A stretch of DNA of 64,000 bases, from assembly GCF_000176135.1 (NCBI RefSeq), contig NZ_ACZN01000012.1, positions 1 to 64,000 of the forward strand, read 5' to 3'. This document shows, one piece after another, positions 1 through 13,204 of the stretch. The translations under genes were made by a program, and so were the position numbers. Below the pieces are notes generated by a model. That model did no database searches. It worked only from the letters and a program-made list of their open reading frames with translations, and had not been told where the DNA came from. The stretch is from Vibrio coralliilyticus ATCC BAA-450 (GTDB lineage Bacteria; Pseudomonadota; Gammaproteobacteria; Enterobacterales; Vibrionaceae). Within the stretch, counting starts at the first letter, position 1; each line of letters opens with the position of its first letter.

Positions 1-169
1 TCAATGAATACTGAACATTACATAAGTAATGTTTGAATTGACTGTGCTGAATCCGAAGATTCAATGGTCACTTCGTATCATTGAAACCTAATTTGATACC
101 GAAGTATCGAATTGGATTATCATCAACGAGTGCCCACACAGATTGATAGGTTTATATTGTTAAAGAGCT
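1..169 (-). other. Leader of a second, tandem rRNA operon (16S off the left edge)
   Basis: Bases 1 to about 160 repeat, with only a few differences, the 16S leader of the operon inside this window (5596 to about 5755). By that alignment the next 16S gene begins about 15 bases left of position 1. The region includes a boxA antitermination element (158-169; minus strand reads AGCTCTTTAACA) and the left arm of the RNase III processing stem. This shows that two rRNA operons lie head to tail here. Confidence 0.88.
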
Positions 170-205
170 GTGCTTTCAGTGTCTTAGCACCTAAGCAGGA
201 CGCGT

Positions 206-233
206 ATATTACGCGACTGACTGTTGAAGTCAA
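206..233 (-). promoter_or_regulatory. Promoter of the second rRNA operon (P2-like)
   Basis: On the minus strand, TTGACT (228-233) and TAATAT (206-211) are separated by 16 bases and followed by a GC-rich stretch, as in rRNA promoters. It lies only 67 bases beyond the 3' end of the upstream 5S gene. The distance to boxA resembles that of the P2 promoter of the other operon. No P1-type core is visible between this site and the 5S gene. Confidence 0.75.
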
Positions 234-267
234 CATAAAACTCTAAAAAAGATTAGAACTTTATGGT

Positions 268-293
268 GACTTGCTTAATAGATAAGCAAAGTC
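268..293 (-). other. Hairpin after the 5S gene
   Basis: GACTTGCTTA (268-277) pairs with TAAGCAAAGTC (283-293) with one bulged A. No run of T follows directly on the minus strand, although a T6 run occurs about 20 bases further on (245-250). It may be a weak terminator or a processing stem between the two rRNA operons. Confidence 0.45.
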
Positions 294-300
294 GAAATTA

Positions 301-420
301 AAGCCTGGCGATGTCCTACTCTCACATGGGGAAGCCCCACACTACCATCGGCGCTATTGCGTTTCACTTCTGAGTTCGGCATGGGATCAGGTGGGTCCAC
401 AACGCTATGGTCGCCAAGCA
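301..420 (-). rRNA. rrf: 5S ribosomal RNA
   Basis: The minus strand carries a 120-base 5S gene beginning TGCTTGGCGACC and ending CGCCAGGCTT. The ends are complementary, and the conserved CCGAACTCAGAAGTGAAACG core is present. It is the last gene of the rRNA operon. The 161-base spacer to the 23S gene (421-581) shows no further tRNA. Confidence 0.97.
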
Positions 421-581
421 AATTCTTTATCAATTTGCTCGCAAATTCAAACGCACTTTAGTGCGGCCCTTTAGGGTGAGATTTGCTTGCAAATCGAATA
501 ATTCGGAAAGCTGTTATTGTGTTCTCTACACATTCAATCTGTTCTTACTTTGAGTCCATCAAAACCCTTTGGGTGTTGTAT

Positions 582-3468
<2,887 letters not shown>

Positions 3469-3767
3469 ATACAACCCCAAAGGGTCTTACAATCAAACAA
3501 CCAAAGTTGTCTGCAATTATTTAAACATGATGCAGACTCGATTTTGCCGGACTCAAATATTAAACATCACAAGGATGTTTCCAAGAACACTTGAATGTGT
3601 GTTGGTACCTAATGAACAAGTCATTAGGATTTGAGAACTTTTCAATGAATAACAACGCATCTCATAGAGATGGGGATTGTTGTTATTCGTCAGCTTTCCA
3701 AATTGTTAAAGAGCTAGATTCATAAATGAACCATTTTTAAAGATTCTTTTTCAAGAACACTTAAAGA
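3469..3767 (-). other. Spacer between tRNA-Ala and 23S, with boxA
   Basis: This 299-base transcribed spacer contains a boxA antiterminator copy (3704-3715; minus strand AGCTCTTTAACA). It also holds a long imperfect stem-loop with arms GAATAACAAC (3647-3656) and GTTGTTATTC (3679-3688). That stem is likely part of RNase III or other processing of the 23S precursor. No additional tRNA is visible. Confidence 0.75.
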
Positions 3768-3843
3768 TGGTGGAGCTAAGCAGGATCGAACTGCTGACCT
3801 CCTGCGTGCAAGGCAGGCGCTCTCCCAGCTGAGCTATAGCCCC
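3768..3843 (-). tRNA. tRNA-Ala (anticodon TGC)
   Basis: A 76-base cloverleaf on the minus strand from GGGGCTATAGCTCAGCTGGG to the encoded CCA end. The anticodon loop CTTGCAC gives TGC. It lies in the 16S-23S spacer of the rRNA operon, after tRNA-Ile. Confidence 0.97.
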
Positions 3844-3885
3844 ATCAAGGTGTCGATACTGTTGCCAATCTCCTGGGAGGAAGAT

Positions 3886-3962
3886 TGGTGGGTCTGAGTG
3901 GACTTGAACCACCGACCTCTCGCTTATCAGGCGAACGCTCTAACCACCTGAGCTACAGACCC
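3886..3962 (-). tRNA. tRNA-Ile (anticodon GAT)
   Basis: A 77-base cloverleaf on the minus strand starting GGGTCTGTAGCTCAGGTGG and ending with encoded CCA. The anticodon loop CTGATAA gives GAT. It is the first tRNA of the 16S-23S spacer, and the Ile-Ala pair is the classic arrangement. Confidence 0.97.
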
Positions 3963-4028
3963 AGTATCGTCTCTTAAACTACATAAACCATCAATCTGTG
4001 TGGACACTCATCGTGAGTAATCATCGTA

Positions 4029-5581
<1,553 letters not shown>

Positions 5582-5764
5582 AAGATTTTGTCGGCTCAAT
5601 GAATACTGAACATTACATAAGTAATGTTTGAATTGACTGTGCTGAATCCGAAGATTCAATGGTCACTTCGTATCATTGAAACCTAATTTGAAACCGAAGC
5701 TTCTAATTGGATTATCATCAACGAGTGCCCACACAGATTGATAGGTTTATATTGTTAAAGAACT
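5582..5764 (-). other. 16S leader with boxA
   Basis: Transcribed leader between P2 and the 16S 5' end. boxA lies at 5753-5764 (minus strand AGTTCTTTAACA). The processing-stem arm is at 5723-5745. Most of the leader is duplicated at window bases 1-160. Confidence 0.8.
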
Positions 5765-5795
5765 TTGTTTTAAGCTTTGCTCAAAACGGACGGCC

Positions 5796-5823
5796 ATTTT
5801 AGCGAGATAACTCATAGTGTCAA
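5796..5823 (-). promoter_or_regulatory. rRNA operon promoter P2
   Basis: On the minus strand, TTGACA (5818-5823) and TAAAAT (5796-5801) are spaced by 16 bases, with a GC-rich discriminator following. It lies about 30 bases before boxA, the usual position of rrn P2. Confidence 0.8.
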
Positions 5824-5919
5824 ACACTTTTTTGTTATTTCTCTTAAAGTTAAATGATTAACTTCAAGCCGTCTTATCATCGGCGAGATTTGTTTAGCAT
5901 CCCGTGACAACGAGGGCGC

Positions 5920-5947
5920 ATTATAGGGAGTTCACTCGACAGTACAA
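5920..5947 (-). promoter_or_regulatory. rRNA operon promoter P1
   Basis: On the minus strand, TTGTAC (5942-5947), 16 bases and TATAAT (5920-5925) sit in the context ACTCCCTATAATGCGCCC. That context is nearly identical to E. coli rrn P1 cores, including the GC-rich discriminator linked to stringent control. Upstream bases 5950-5980 are rich in A and T runs and could act as an UP element. Confidence 0.88.
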
Positions 5948-6020
5948 GAGGGAAATTGAAAAAACTTGTAGTTTTTACTTCGTTCGCTCGCAATTTAATC
6001 AAAGCGGCGTAAATGAAAGC

Positions 6021-6046
6021 AAAAAGGGCTCCCAAGAGCCCTTTTC
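6021..6046 (-). terminator. Terminator of clpB
   Basis: AAAAGGGCTC (6022-6031) pairs with GAGCCCTTTT (6036-6045). On the minus strand the stem is followed by a T run, 12 bases after the clpB stop codon. Confidence 0.88.
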
Positions 6047-6057
6047 TATACACCTCA

Positions 6058-8631
6058 TCATTGATGGGCAATAATCTGATCTTTACTGACCAGTAGCTTA
6101 ACTGGTTTATCTGGCACGACTTTTCCAGCCAGTATTGCTTTAGCCAGTGGGTTTTCAACACTTTGCTGAATTGCCCTTTTCAGAGGTCGAGCACCATATA
6201 CCGGATCAAAACCAACTTGGGCAATAAGATCCAACGCTTTATCTGAAACCTCTAACGCATAACCTCTTTCTTCCATACGTTTGGACAGTCTCTGCAATTG
6301 AATAGACGCAATCGACTTAATATGCTCCTGACCAAGTGGATGGAAAACAACACTCTCATCGACACGGTTGAGAAATTCTGGACGGAAATGTTTGTTGACG
6401 ACTTCCATCACCTGTTCTTTCATTCCTTGATAATCCAAAGAACCAAAGTTTTCCTGGATTCTCGCCGAACCTAAGTTGGATGTCATGATGACAACCGTAT
6501 TGCGGAAATCGACGGTGCGACCTTGTCCATCAGTTAAACGGCCATCGTCAAGCACTTGCAATAAAATGTTGAACACATCTGGATGCGCTTTTTCAACTTC
6601 ATCTAACAGAATCACTGAATAAGGTTTTCTACGTACGGCTTCCGTCAGGTAACCACCTTCTTCATAGCCAACATATCCAGGAGGTGCACCCACTAGGCGA
6701 GCAACCGAGTGTTTCTCCATAAACTCCGACATATCAATTCGAACCATGGCATCTTCACTGTCGAACATAAAGCTTGCCAGCGTTTTGCATAATTCTGTTT
6801 TACCAACACCTGTCGGACCTAAGAATAAGAAGGAGCCTATCGGTTTATTTGGATCCGACAACCCTGCTCTGCTACGGCGAATTGCATTTGAAACCACTTC
6901 TACGGCTTCGCTTTGGCCAATGACACGAGCGTGTAATACCTCTTCCATACGCAGAAGCTTTTCTTTTTCTGCTTCCAACATTTTGGAGACAGGAATACCA
7001 GTCTGCTTCGACAATACGTCAGCAATCTCGTTGTCTGTGACTTTGTTACGTAACAAGGTCATTTCCTGCATCTCTGCTTGAGTCGCAAGATCCAGTTGCT
7101 TCTCTAATTCAGGAATACGACCATATTGAAGTTCAGACATTCGATTGAGATCACCCGCTCTACGAGCAAATTCCATATCCATTCGAGCCTGCTCTAATTC
7201 GCTCTTGATATGTTGCGTCCCTGATAATGCCGCTTTCTCTGCATTCCACACTTCTTCAAGCTCAGCAAATGCACGCTCTTTGTCTTCCAATTCTTCGTTG
7301 AGGTTACTTAAGCGCTTTTCACTTGCTTCGTCATGTTCATTGGTCAACGCCTGCTGTTCAATTTTAAGCTGGATAATTTTACGCTCCAGCTTATCGAGTG
7401 ATTCAGGCTTGGAGTCGATCTGCATGCGGATGCTTGATGCAGCCTCATCAATCAAGTCAATCGCTTTATCAGGCAATTGACGATCGGAAACGTAGCGATG
7501 AGATAAACTCGCCGCAGCAACAATCGCAGGATCGGTAATCTCTACATGGTGATGCAGCTCGTAGCGCTCTTTCAGTCCACGTAAAATAGCCACCGTATCT
7601 TCAACCGAAGGCTCATCCACCAGCACTTTTTGGAAACGGCGCTCTAATGCCGGATCTTTTTCAATATATTGGCGATATTCATCTAATGTAGTGGCACCAA
7701 CACAGTGAAGTTCTCCACGTGCTAAAGCAGGTTTGAGCATGTTGCCGGCATCCATAGAGCCTTCACCTTTACCAGCTCCAACCATGGTATGAATCTCGTC
7801 GATAAAGAGGATGACATTGCCCTCTTCTTTAGACAGCTCATTAAGAACCGACTTCAAACGCTCTTCAAATTCACCACGGTATTTCGCGCCAGCAACTAAA
7901 GTGCCCATATCAAGCGACAGGACTCGCTTGTTACGTAGCCCTTCTGGAACTTCATTATTGATGATGCGCTGTGCTAACCCTTCAACAATCGCGGTTTTAC
8001 CGACACCCGGTTCACCGATAATCACTGGGTTATTTTTGGTTCGACGCTGCAGTACTTGAATCGTACGACGAATCTCGTCATCACGACCAATGACCGGGTC
8101 CAATTTACCTTGCTCAGCTCGTTCGGTTAGATCGATGGTGAACTTTTCTAAGGCTTGGCGTAGGTCTTCAGCATTCTGATCATTAACTTTTTGCCCACCG
8201 CGTACCTTATCAATAGCATCACTCAACTTAGCTTCGGTTAAACCTAACTCTTTTAAAAGCTCACCGAGTGGTCCGCGATCTTCAATAGCAGCAAGGAGGA
8301 AAACTTCTGAGGAAATGTAGGCGTCCTGACGCTTTTGCGCGACTTTGTCACACAAATTGAAAAGCGTGCCCATCGCACTGGATAACTGAACATCCCCACC
8401 TATACCACTTACTTTAGGTAAACGATCAAGGATCTCACTCAGCTTAGAGCGTAAATGGGTTACATCGACATCGAGCATAGTCAGTAATGGGCGAATAGGG
8501 CTGCCATTCTGATCCATCAGCGCAACCATTAAGTGCACTGGTTCTATGTACTGGTGATCGCGCCCCAGCGCGAGCGATTGTGCGTCAGATATCGCGATTT
8601 GAAATTTGCTTGTGAATCTGTCGAGACGCAT
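6058..8631 (-). CDS. clpB: ClpB disaggregase (Hsp100 chaperone)
   Basis: An 857-residue AAA+ chaperone, the same length as E. coli ClpB. It threads aggregated proteins through its hexameric pore together with DnaK in the cytoplasm. The N-terminal Clp-N repeats (about 1-145) precede AAA domain 1 with Walker A GEPGVGKT (206-213). A long coiled-coil middle domain (about 400-530) follows, then AAA domain 2 with Walker A GPTGVGKT. The start is supported by AGGAAGG just upstream. A near-consensus sigma-32 promoter precedes it, so it is probably heat-shock induced independently of pgeF upstream. A strong terminator ends it. Confidence 0.98.
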   Translation of the reverse strand: MRLDRFTSKFQIAISDAQSLALGRDHQYIEPVHLMVALMDQNGSPIRPLLTMLDVDVTHLRSKLSEILDRLPKVSGIGGDVQLSSAMGTLFNLCDKVAQKRQDAYISSEVFLLAAIEDRGPLGELLKELGLTEAKLSDAIDKVRGGQKVNDQNAEDLRQALEKFTIDLTERAEQGKLDPVIGRDDEIRRTIQVLQRRTKNNPVIIGEPGVGKTAIVEGLAQRIINNEVPEGLRNKRVLSLDMGTLVAGAKYRGEFEERLKSVLNELSKEEGNVILFIDEIHTMVGAGKGEGSMDAGNMLKPALARGELHCVGATTLDEYRQYIEKDPALERRFQKVLVDEPSVEDTVAILRGLKERYELHHHVEITDPAIVAAASLSHRYVSDRQLPDKAIDLIDEAASSIRMQIDSKPESLDKLERKIIQLKIEQQALTNEHDEASEKRLSNLNEELEDKERAFAELEEVWNAEKAALSGTQHIKSELEQARMDMEFARRAGDLNRMSELQYGRIPELEKQLDLATQAEMQEMTLLRNKVTDNEIADVLSKQTGIPVSKMLEAEKEKLLRMEEVLHARVIGQSEAVEVVSNAIRRSRAGLSDPNKPIGSFLFLGPTGVGKTELCKTLASFMFDSEDAMVRIDMSEFMEKHSVARLVGAPPGYVGYEEGGYLTEAVRRKPYSVILLDEVEKAHPDVFNILLQVLDDGRLTDGQGRTVDFRNTVVIMTSNLGSARIQENFGSLDYQGMKEQVMEVVNKHFRPEFLNRVDESVVFHPLGQEHIKSIASIQLQRLSKRMEERGYALEVSDKALDLIAQVGFDPVYGARPLKRAIQQSVENPLAKAILAGKVVPDKPVKLLVSKDQIIAHQ

Positions 8632-8678
8632 ACCTACCTTCCTAACCTTAACGGAGAATACTCTTATAGACAGTATGA

Positions 8679-8708
8679 AAGATGGATACGCAAGAATCGA
8701 TTTTCAAG
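8679..8708 (-). promoter_or_regulatory. Heat-shock (sigma-32) promoter of clpB
   Basis: On the minus strand, CTTGAAA (8702-8708) exactly matches the sigma-32 -35 element. It is followed about 14 bases later by TATCCATC (8681-8688), close to the CCCCATNT -10 element. The position, about 45 bases before the clpB start, is appropriate. Confidence 0.75.
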
Positions 8709-8743
8709 GGGAGAGAGCTAAGTTTCCTTAGCAATTCTGAGAG

Positions 8744-9472
8744 TTACTTTTCCAGCCAGATAAATGTTGCTTGCCTTCCAGTGGAACCATCTCGGCGATA
8801 GGAAAAGAAGCGCTCCTGATCGAGATAAGTACACAGTTCGCTGTAATAAACGTCAGTCACACCCACTTTATTCAAGCGTTGAGTAACAAGCATGTTCATA
8901 TCTGCCAGCCATTTTCCCGGCTTCTCGCGTGGTACAAATGCCTTTTTAGCCGCAGAGTCGAATGAGACAAATGAATCCAGTACGTCTTGACCGACCTCAA
9001 ACGCCGAAGCGCCGATTGCCGGACCAATCCAGGCCATCACCTGTCCGTCAAATTTCGAAACAGCATTTTCAACAATCCCATCAGCCAAACCACGCCAGCC
9101 TGCATGAACCGCAGCCACTTGCGTACCAGCAGTATTCGTCAACAAAACGGGTAAGCAATCAGCGGTCATAGCAGAACACACTACGCCTGCCTGTTGGGTA
9201 AAGAGGCCGTCAGCATCCAGCACATTTTGTGTTGGTTTGTCAGCTTCCAAAACAACCGTAGAGTGTGTCTGATTAAGCCAGATAGGTGATGTCGGCATCT
9301 GAGATTGCTGTGTTAACCATTGGCGGTTCTTTTCAACAATCGCAAGTTCATCCCCAACATGATCGCCAAGGTTTAACCCCTGATAAACACCAGAAGAAAA
9401 GCCTTGCTGTCGAGTCGAGGCAAAAGCTTTAACATTGCTCGGCGCAGGCCAGTTAGGGATGATCATGTCCAT
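8744..9472 (-). CDS. pgeF: Purine nucleoside phosphorylase / YfiH family (PgeF)
   Basis: A 242-residue member of the laccase-domain YfiH family. In E. coli this family is reported to hydrolyse a misincorporated UDP-MurNAc-L-serine precursor, and some members act on purine nucleosides. Conserved metal-site elements are visible: HAGWRG near residue 120 and the C-terminal CTYLDQERFFSYRRDG segment. It begins one base after the rluD stop codon, so the two are translationally coupled. The same order (rluD-yfiH-clpB) is found in E. coli. The exact substrate in Vibrio is not evident from sequence. Confidence 0.93.
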   Translation of the reverse strand: MDMIIPNWPAPSNVKAFASTRQQGFSSGVYQGLNLGDHVGDELAIVEKNRQWLTQQSQMPTSPIWLNQTHSTVVLEADKPTQNVLDADGLFTQQAGVVCSAMTADCLPVLLTNTAGTQVAAVHAGWRGLADGIVENAVSKFDGQVMAWIGPAIGASAFEVGQDVLDSFVSFDSAAKKAFVPREKPGKWLADMNMLVTQRLNKVGVTDVYYSELCTYLDQERFFSYRRDGSTGRQATFIWLEK

Positions 9473-9473
9473 C

Positions 9474-10451
9474 TTAGAATTCGTCTTCTAATCCGTGGTG
9501 CTGCGTATCTTGGCGAAGCGCTTCGGCCATTTCGACCATGTCGTCTGGTACTGGAGCGTGGAACTCCAGCTCTTCTCCAGTCACTGGATGATCAAACTTT
9601 AGCATCACAGCATGGAGCGCTTGACGATCAAACTTACGGATCATTTCCGCCAGTTCCTCTGAAGCCCCCGAAGGAATTCGCGCTCGGCCACCATAAGCAG
9701 AATCACCCAGCAATGGGTGCTGAAGGTAAGACATGTGCACACGGATCTGGTGAGTTCGACCAGTTTCAAGGCGTAAGCGAATACGGGTGTGTTCACGGAA
9801 ATGTTCTGCGACTCGATAGTGCGTAACCGCTGGCTTACCCATTGGGCTAACCGCCATCAAAGTACGCTTCGTTGAGTGACGACCAATCGGCTGCTCTACT
9901 CGTCCGCCCGCAGTCATACGGCCAATCGCAATCGCTTCATACTCACGAGTAATGTTACGCTTTTGCAGTGCTCGAACGAGACGAGTCTGTGCTGGTACTG
10001 TTTTCGCTACCACCATCAAACCTGTAGTGTCCTTATCAAGACGATGAACAATACCCGCTCGAGGCACTTCGGCAATATCAGGGTAATGATGCAGCAGAGC
10101 ATTTAATACCGTCCCATCAGGAGTACCGGCACCTGGGTGAACAACAAAATCTCTTGGTTTATTGATGACCATAATATCGTCATCTTCATAAACGATATCC
10201 AATGGGATATCTTGCGCTTCCCAGCGCTCTTCGTCTTCCAGTTCGGCCTGTAGCGTAATGATTTCACCGCCCATCACTTTCGTGCGGGGTTTGGTAATCA
10301 CCTCACCATTGACCTGAACTTTGCCGTCGACCAACCATTCTTTCAGACGGGAGCGGGAAAAGTCGGCGAATAGTTCTGCGATCGCCTGGTCAAGACGTTG
10401 ACCTAATTGACTATCTTTTACTGTATGCGTTAATTCAATCTGCTGAGCCAT
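9474..10451 (-). CDS. rluD: 23S rRNA pseudouridine synthase RluD
   Basis: A 325-residue pseudouridine synthase that modifies helix 69 of 23S rRNA (positions 1911, 1915 and 1917 in E. coli), which is important for ribosome assembly and termination. An S4 RNA-binding domain (about 15-75) is followed by the RluA-type catalytic domain with the HRLDKDTTGLMVVAKT motif. The Asp of that motif is the nucleophile. The gene is divergent from bamD, with 130 bases between them, and leads the rluD-pgeF pair. Confidence 0.97.
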   Translation of the reverse strand: MAQQIELTHTVKDSQLGQRLDQAIAELFADFSRSRLKEWLVDGKVQVNGEVITKPRTKVMGGEIITLQAELEDEERWEAQDIPLDIVYEDDDIMVINKPRDFVVHPGAGTPDGTVLNALLHHYPDIAEVPRAGIVHRLDKDTTGLMVVAKTVPAQTRLVRALQKRNITREYEAIAIGRMTAGGRVEQPIGRHSTKRTLMAVSPMGKPAVTHYRVAEHFREHTRIRLRLETGRTHQIRVHMSYLQHPLLGDSAYGGRARIPSGASEELAEMIRKFDRQALHAVMLKFDHPVTGEELEFHAPVPDDMVEMAEALRQDTQHHGLEDEF

Positions 10452-10581
10452 ATCGAACTTTTTTAAAAACTGTGAGACTAATTGTCACTAGTGTGGAAGA
10501 ATATCGCTCCATTGTATCTGCTACCGGCAAGAAAGTAACGGAAGCGCAAGAAATATTTATCTCAAGGAATCGAATCCTGAC

Positions 10582-11307
10582 ATGAAAAAGCATACTTTAT
10601 CTGGCTTATTGGCATTATCCGTTTTGGTTGGCTGTTCTAGCAGCGAAGAAATCGTCCCGGATATACCGCCATCGGAACTCTACTCAGAAGCACAGATATC
10701 GCTGCAAAGTGGCAACTGGTTAACCGCCATCGACAAACTGGAAGCGCTGGATTCTCGCTACCCGTTTGGCGCATACTCCGAGCAGGTTCAGCTGGATCTA
10801 ATTTATGCCTACTACAAAAACGACGATTTAGCGCTTGGTCTTGCGACGATTGAGCGTTTCTCTCGTCTCAATCCAACTCACGAAAAACTTGATTGGGTTT
10901 TGTACATGCGTGGTCTAACTCACATGGCACAGGATCGTAACTTTATGCACGATCTATTTAATGTTGACCGTAGTGATCGAGACCCTGAACCAGTGAAAAA
11001 AGCCTTTGCTGATTTCAAAAAGCTGCTAGAACGTTATCCAAATAGCCCTTATGCAGAAGACGCTCAAAAACGTATGTTTGCCCTGAAAAATCGTTTAGCG
11101 GAATACGATCTGGCAACGGCAGACTTCTACCTGCGTCGTGAAGCTTGGATCGCCGCCATAAACCGAACACAAGAGTTGCAAAAGACTTACCCGGATACAG
11201 AAGCGGCTCGTAAGTCACTCGAGATCCAACTAGAAGCCTATGAAAAACTTGGGCTAGAAGATGCCGCTAAGCGCACCAGGCAACTTATCGAGCTAAACCC
11301 TCAGTAA
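10582..11307 (+). CDS. bamD: Outer membrane assembly lipoprotein BamD
   Basis: A 241-residue essential lipoprotein of the BAM complex that works with BamA to insert beta-barrel proteins into the outer membrane. The signal peptide ends in the lipobox LVGC, with Cys18 as the lipidated residue. Five TPR-like helical repeats fill the mature protein (about 30-235). A purine-rich AAGGAA lies 14 bases before the ATG, a rather long spacing. Divergent from rluD; ends with its own strong terminator. Confidence 0.97.
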   Translation: MKKHTLSGLLALSVLVGCSSSEEIVPDIPPSELYSEAQISLQSGNWLTAIDKLEALDSRYPFGAYSEQVQLDLIYAYYKNDDLALGLATIERFSRLNPTHEKLDWVLYMRGLTHMAQDRNFMHDLFNVDRSDRDPEPVKKAFADFKKLLERYPNSPYAEDAQKRMFALKNRLAEYDLATADFYLRREAWIAAINRTQELQKTYPDTEAARKSLEIQLEAYEKLGLEDAAKRTRQLIELNPQ

Positions 11308-11324
11308 CTACTTAGAAGTTAAAG

Positions 11325-11354
11325 AAAACCGCCTCCACACTGAGGCGGTTTTTT
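11325..11354 (+). terminator. Terminator of bamD
   Basis: AAAACCGCCTC (11325-11335) pairs with GAGGCGGTTTT (11342-11352), followed by T residues; 17 bases after the bamD stop. Confidence 0.92.
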
Positions 11355-11420
11355 ATTGCCTATTTTGCTGAGTGACTTGTTAAGAACTACCTTTAATAGA
11401 TGATCTATCGAGGGTACTTC

Positions 11421-12863
11421 ATGAGTCGAGTTGTCTTAATTCTGGTTTTATTCGCCGCCATCTCCCATCAAGCGGCAGCGCTTTCTTTGTCACCATTACA
11501 AAAAGATCCTTACTTTGGAGACCTGACTGAGCTCGAAAAGAAAGGGGCTATACGGGTATTGGTTTCAGCCGATCTCGGCTTTTATTATATTGAAGGGGGC
11601 AAACCTAAAGGCATTCTTGCTGAGCTGCTGTATCACTTTGAGAAAGAACTCAGACAACGTTCCTCTTACTTCAATCTGCAGATTATTCCGGTACAAAGAG
11701 ACGAGTTACTACCTTCATTAGAAAAAGGTTATGGCGATCTGATCGTTGCAAACCTGACTATCACTTCCTATCGCTCAAAACATATCGATTTTAGCATTCC
11801 AGTTTTACAAGGCGTCAGTGAGCTGCTCGTCACTCGTAGTACCACCCCACCAATTACTAACTTGACGCAACTCAGTGGTAAAGAGATTTGGGTTCGAGCC
11901 AGCTCCAGCTACTTCGAAAGCTTACAAAAAGTGAATCAATTGCTCGATGAGCATGACTTGCAACCCGTCACAATTCGCTTTGTAGAAGAAACGCTACAAG
12001 ATATTGAAATTATTGAATTGGTTAATCAAGGCCACATCGATGCCACAGTTTTGGACAGCCACAAAACTGAGCTTTGGCTGAAGGTAATGGAAAACATTGA
12101 GGTGCACGACCAAGCTCCTCTCAGAGTTGATGGCAAGATTGCTTGGGCGATGCGCAAAAATAGCCCCGATTTACAGTCGTTCGTTAACCAATGTCTAAAG
12201 AAAACCCGTTCAGGCACCTTGTTAGGTAACGTCATTTACGGCAAATATCTTGATAAAACAGGCTGGCTGAAACGTATTCTAAACCCTGATCATATTACTC
12301 GCCTAGACTCGTTATCAGGCATCTTCGCCAACTACTCCGAACAATATGACTTTGACCCATTGATGATCTCAGCCCAAGGGTTTCAGGAGTCCGGTTTAGA
12401 TCAGAGCAAGGTGTCACACAAAGGCGCAGTAGGCGTCATGCAGGTATTACCCAGCACTGCTAGAGATCCCAATGTCGCCATTCCTGACATCTATCAAGTT
12501 GATAACAATATCCATGCTGGCGTGAAATACATGCGCTTTCTCAAAGATCGCTATTTTAGTGATGATGACATCACGCCCGATAATCAGGTTTATTTTTCCT
12601 TGGCAGCATACAACGCTGGGCCTGCCAATATTCGTAAGATGCGCAGTTTGGCCAAGCAGAATGGATATGATCCCAATCGATGGTTCCGGAATGTTGAGAT
12701 CATGGCGAGACGGAATATTGGCCGTGAACCGGTTCACTATGTATCCAACATCAATCGCTATTTTGTCATTTACAAGCAGCTCAATGCCCTGAAAGAGCAG
12801 CGTCAGCACCAATCTAGCAGTGCAGGCACACCAGATCTCTTCGTTCCTAATATCGATCAGTAA
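11421..12863 (+). CDS. MltF-like periplasmic lytic transglycosylase
   Basis: About 480 residues. A signal peptide (about 1-20) precedes an ABC-type solute-binding domain of family 3 (about 40-265). A transglycosylase SLT domain (about 300-440) follows. The catalytic Glu lies in GFQESGLD, followed by GAVGVMQVLPSTA and AAYNAGPANI. This architecture is that of MltF, in which the binding domain regulates murein cleavage. The ATG at 11421 is preferred over one 21 bases upstream because GAGGG lies just before it and the signal peptide then starts cleanly. It differs from the usual mltF neighbourhood, so it may be a paralogue. It shares the plus strand with bamD but follows a terminator. Confidence 0.85.
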   Translation: MSRVVLILVLFAAISHQAAALSLSPLQKDPYFGDLTELEKKGAIRVLVSADLGFYYIEGGKPKGILAELLYHFEKELRQRSSYFNLQIIPVQRDELLPSLEKGYGDLIVANLTITSYRSKHIDFSIPVLQGVSELLVTRSTTPPITNLTQLSGKEIWVRASSSYFESLQKVNQLLDEHDLQPVTIRFVEETLQDIEIIELVNQGHIDATVLDSHKTELWLKVMENIEVHDQAPLRVDGKIAWAMRKNSPDLQSFVNQCLKKTRSGTLLGNVIYGKYLDKTGWLKRILNPDHITRLDSLSGIFANYSEQYDFDPLMISAQGFQESGLDQSKVSHKGAVGVMQVLPSTARDPNVAIPDIYQVDNNIHAGVKYMRFLKDRYFSDDDITPDNQVYFSLAAYNAGPANIRKMRSLAKQNGYDPNRWFRNVEIMARRNIGREPVHYVSNINRYFVIYKQLNALKEQRQHQSSSAGTPDLFVPNIDQ

Positions 12864-13074
12864 CGCCGGGGAAAGTACATCAAAAAGAGGGAAAGGAAAC
12901 TACAGAAGAGAATGCGAAGAGAGTCACATTGGTAGTTGAGCAACAATTAACCAGCCATTTTTATCAGGTCGAATTAGAGCCCTAAAAAGCGGATGATTTT
13001 TAGTATGTTACCTTCTCCAATCTAGCGATATTTTTTTGGGGCACAAGCTTTTTCAGCGTCAAACAAACCAAGTA

Positions 13075-13090
13075 TTTGAGATAGATCACG
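13075..13090 (+). promoter_or_regulatory. CRP-like site (distal) upstream of raiA
   Basis: TTTGA-N6-TCACG matches the CRP core TGTGA-N6-TCACA at 8 of 10 positions. Confidence 0.5.
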
Positions 13091-13120
13091 TTTAATTTCA
13101 ATCTAAAAACACACCAACAA

Positions 13121-13142
13121 AAAGGTGACTTGAGTCACATTA
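13121..13142 (+). promoter_or_regulatory. CRP-like site (proximal) upstream of raiA
   Basis: AAAGGTGACTTGAGTCACAT and its flanks match the 22-bp CRP consensus closely: GGTGA-N6-TCACA with AAA and ATT outer bases. The core GTGACT..AGTCAC is a perfect palindrome. It sits about 42 bases before the start point predicted from TAATCT at 13160-13165, a class II activator position. Confidence 0.65.
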
Positions 13143-13204
13143 TTTTAAGCTTAGGCGAGTAATCTGAAGTTAACCCATAAGGGATGCTACAGAGGAAAAC
13201 ATCT

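Larger units (their letters stand above)
12864..13204 (+). other. Intergenic region upstream of raiA
   Basis: 341 bases with no gene. The left half shows nothing recognisable and no clear terminator for the preceding gene. The right half carries two CRP-like sites and a candidate -10 (TAATCT, 13160-13165) for raiA. Confidence 0.6.

Noticed and set aside
6746..8059. Plus-strand frames of about 80-110 codons opposite clpB
   Set aside because: They are antisense shadows of a highly conserved gene, without ribosome-binding sites or family resemblance.
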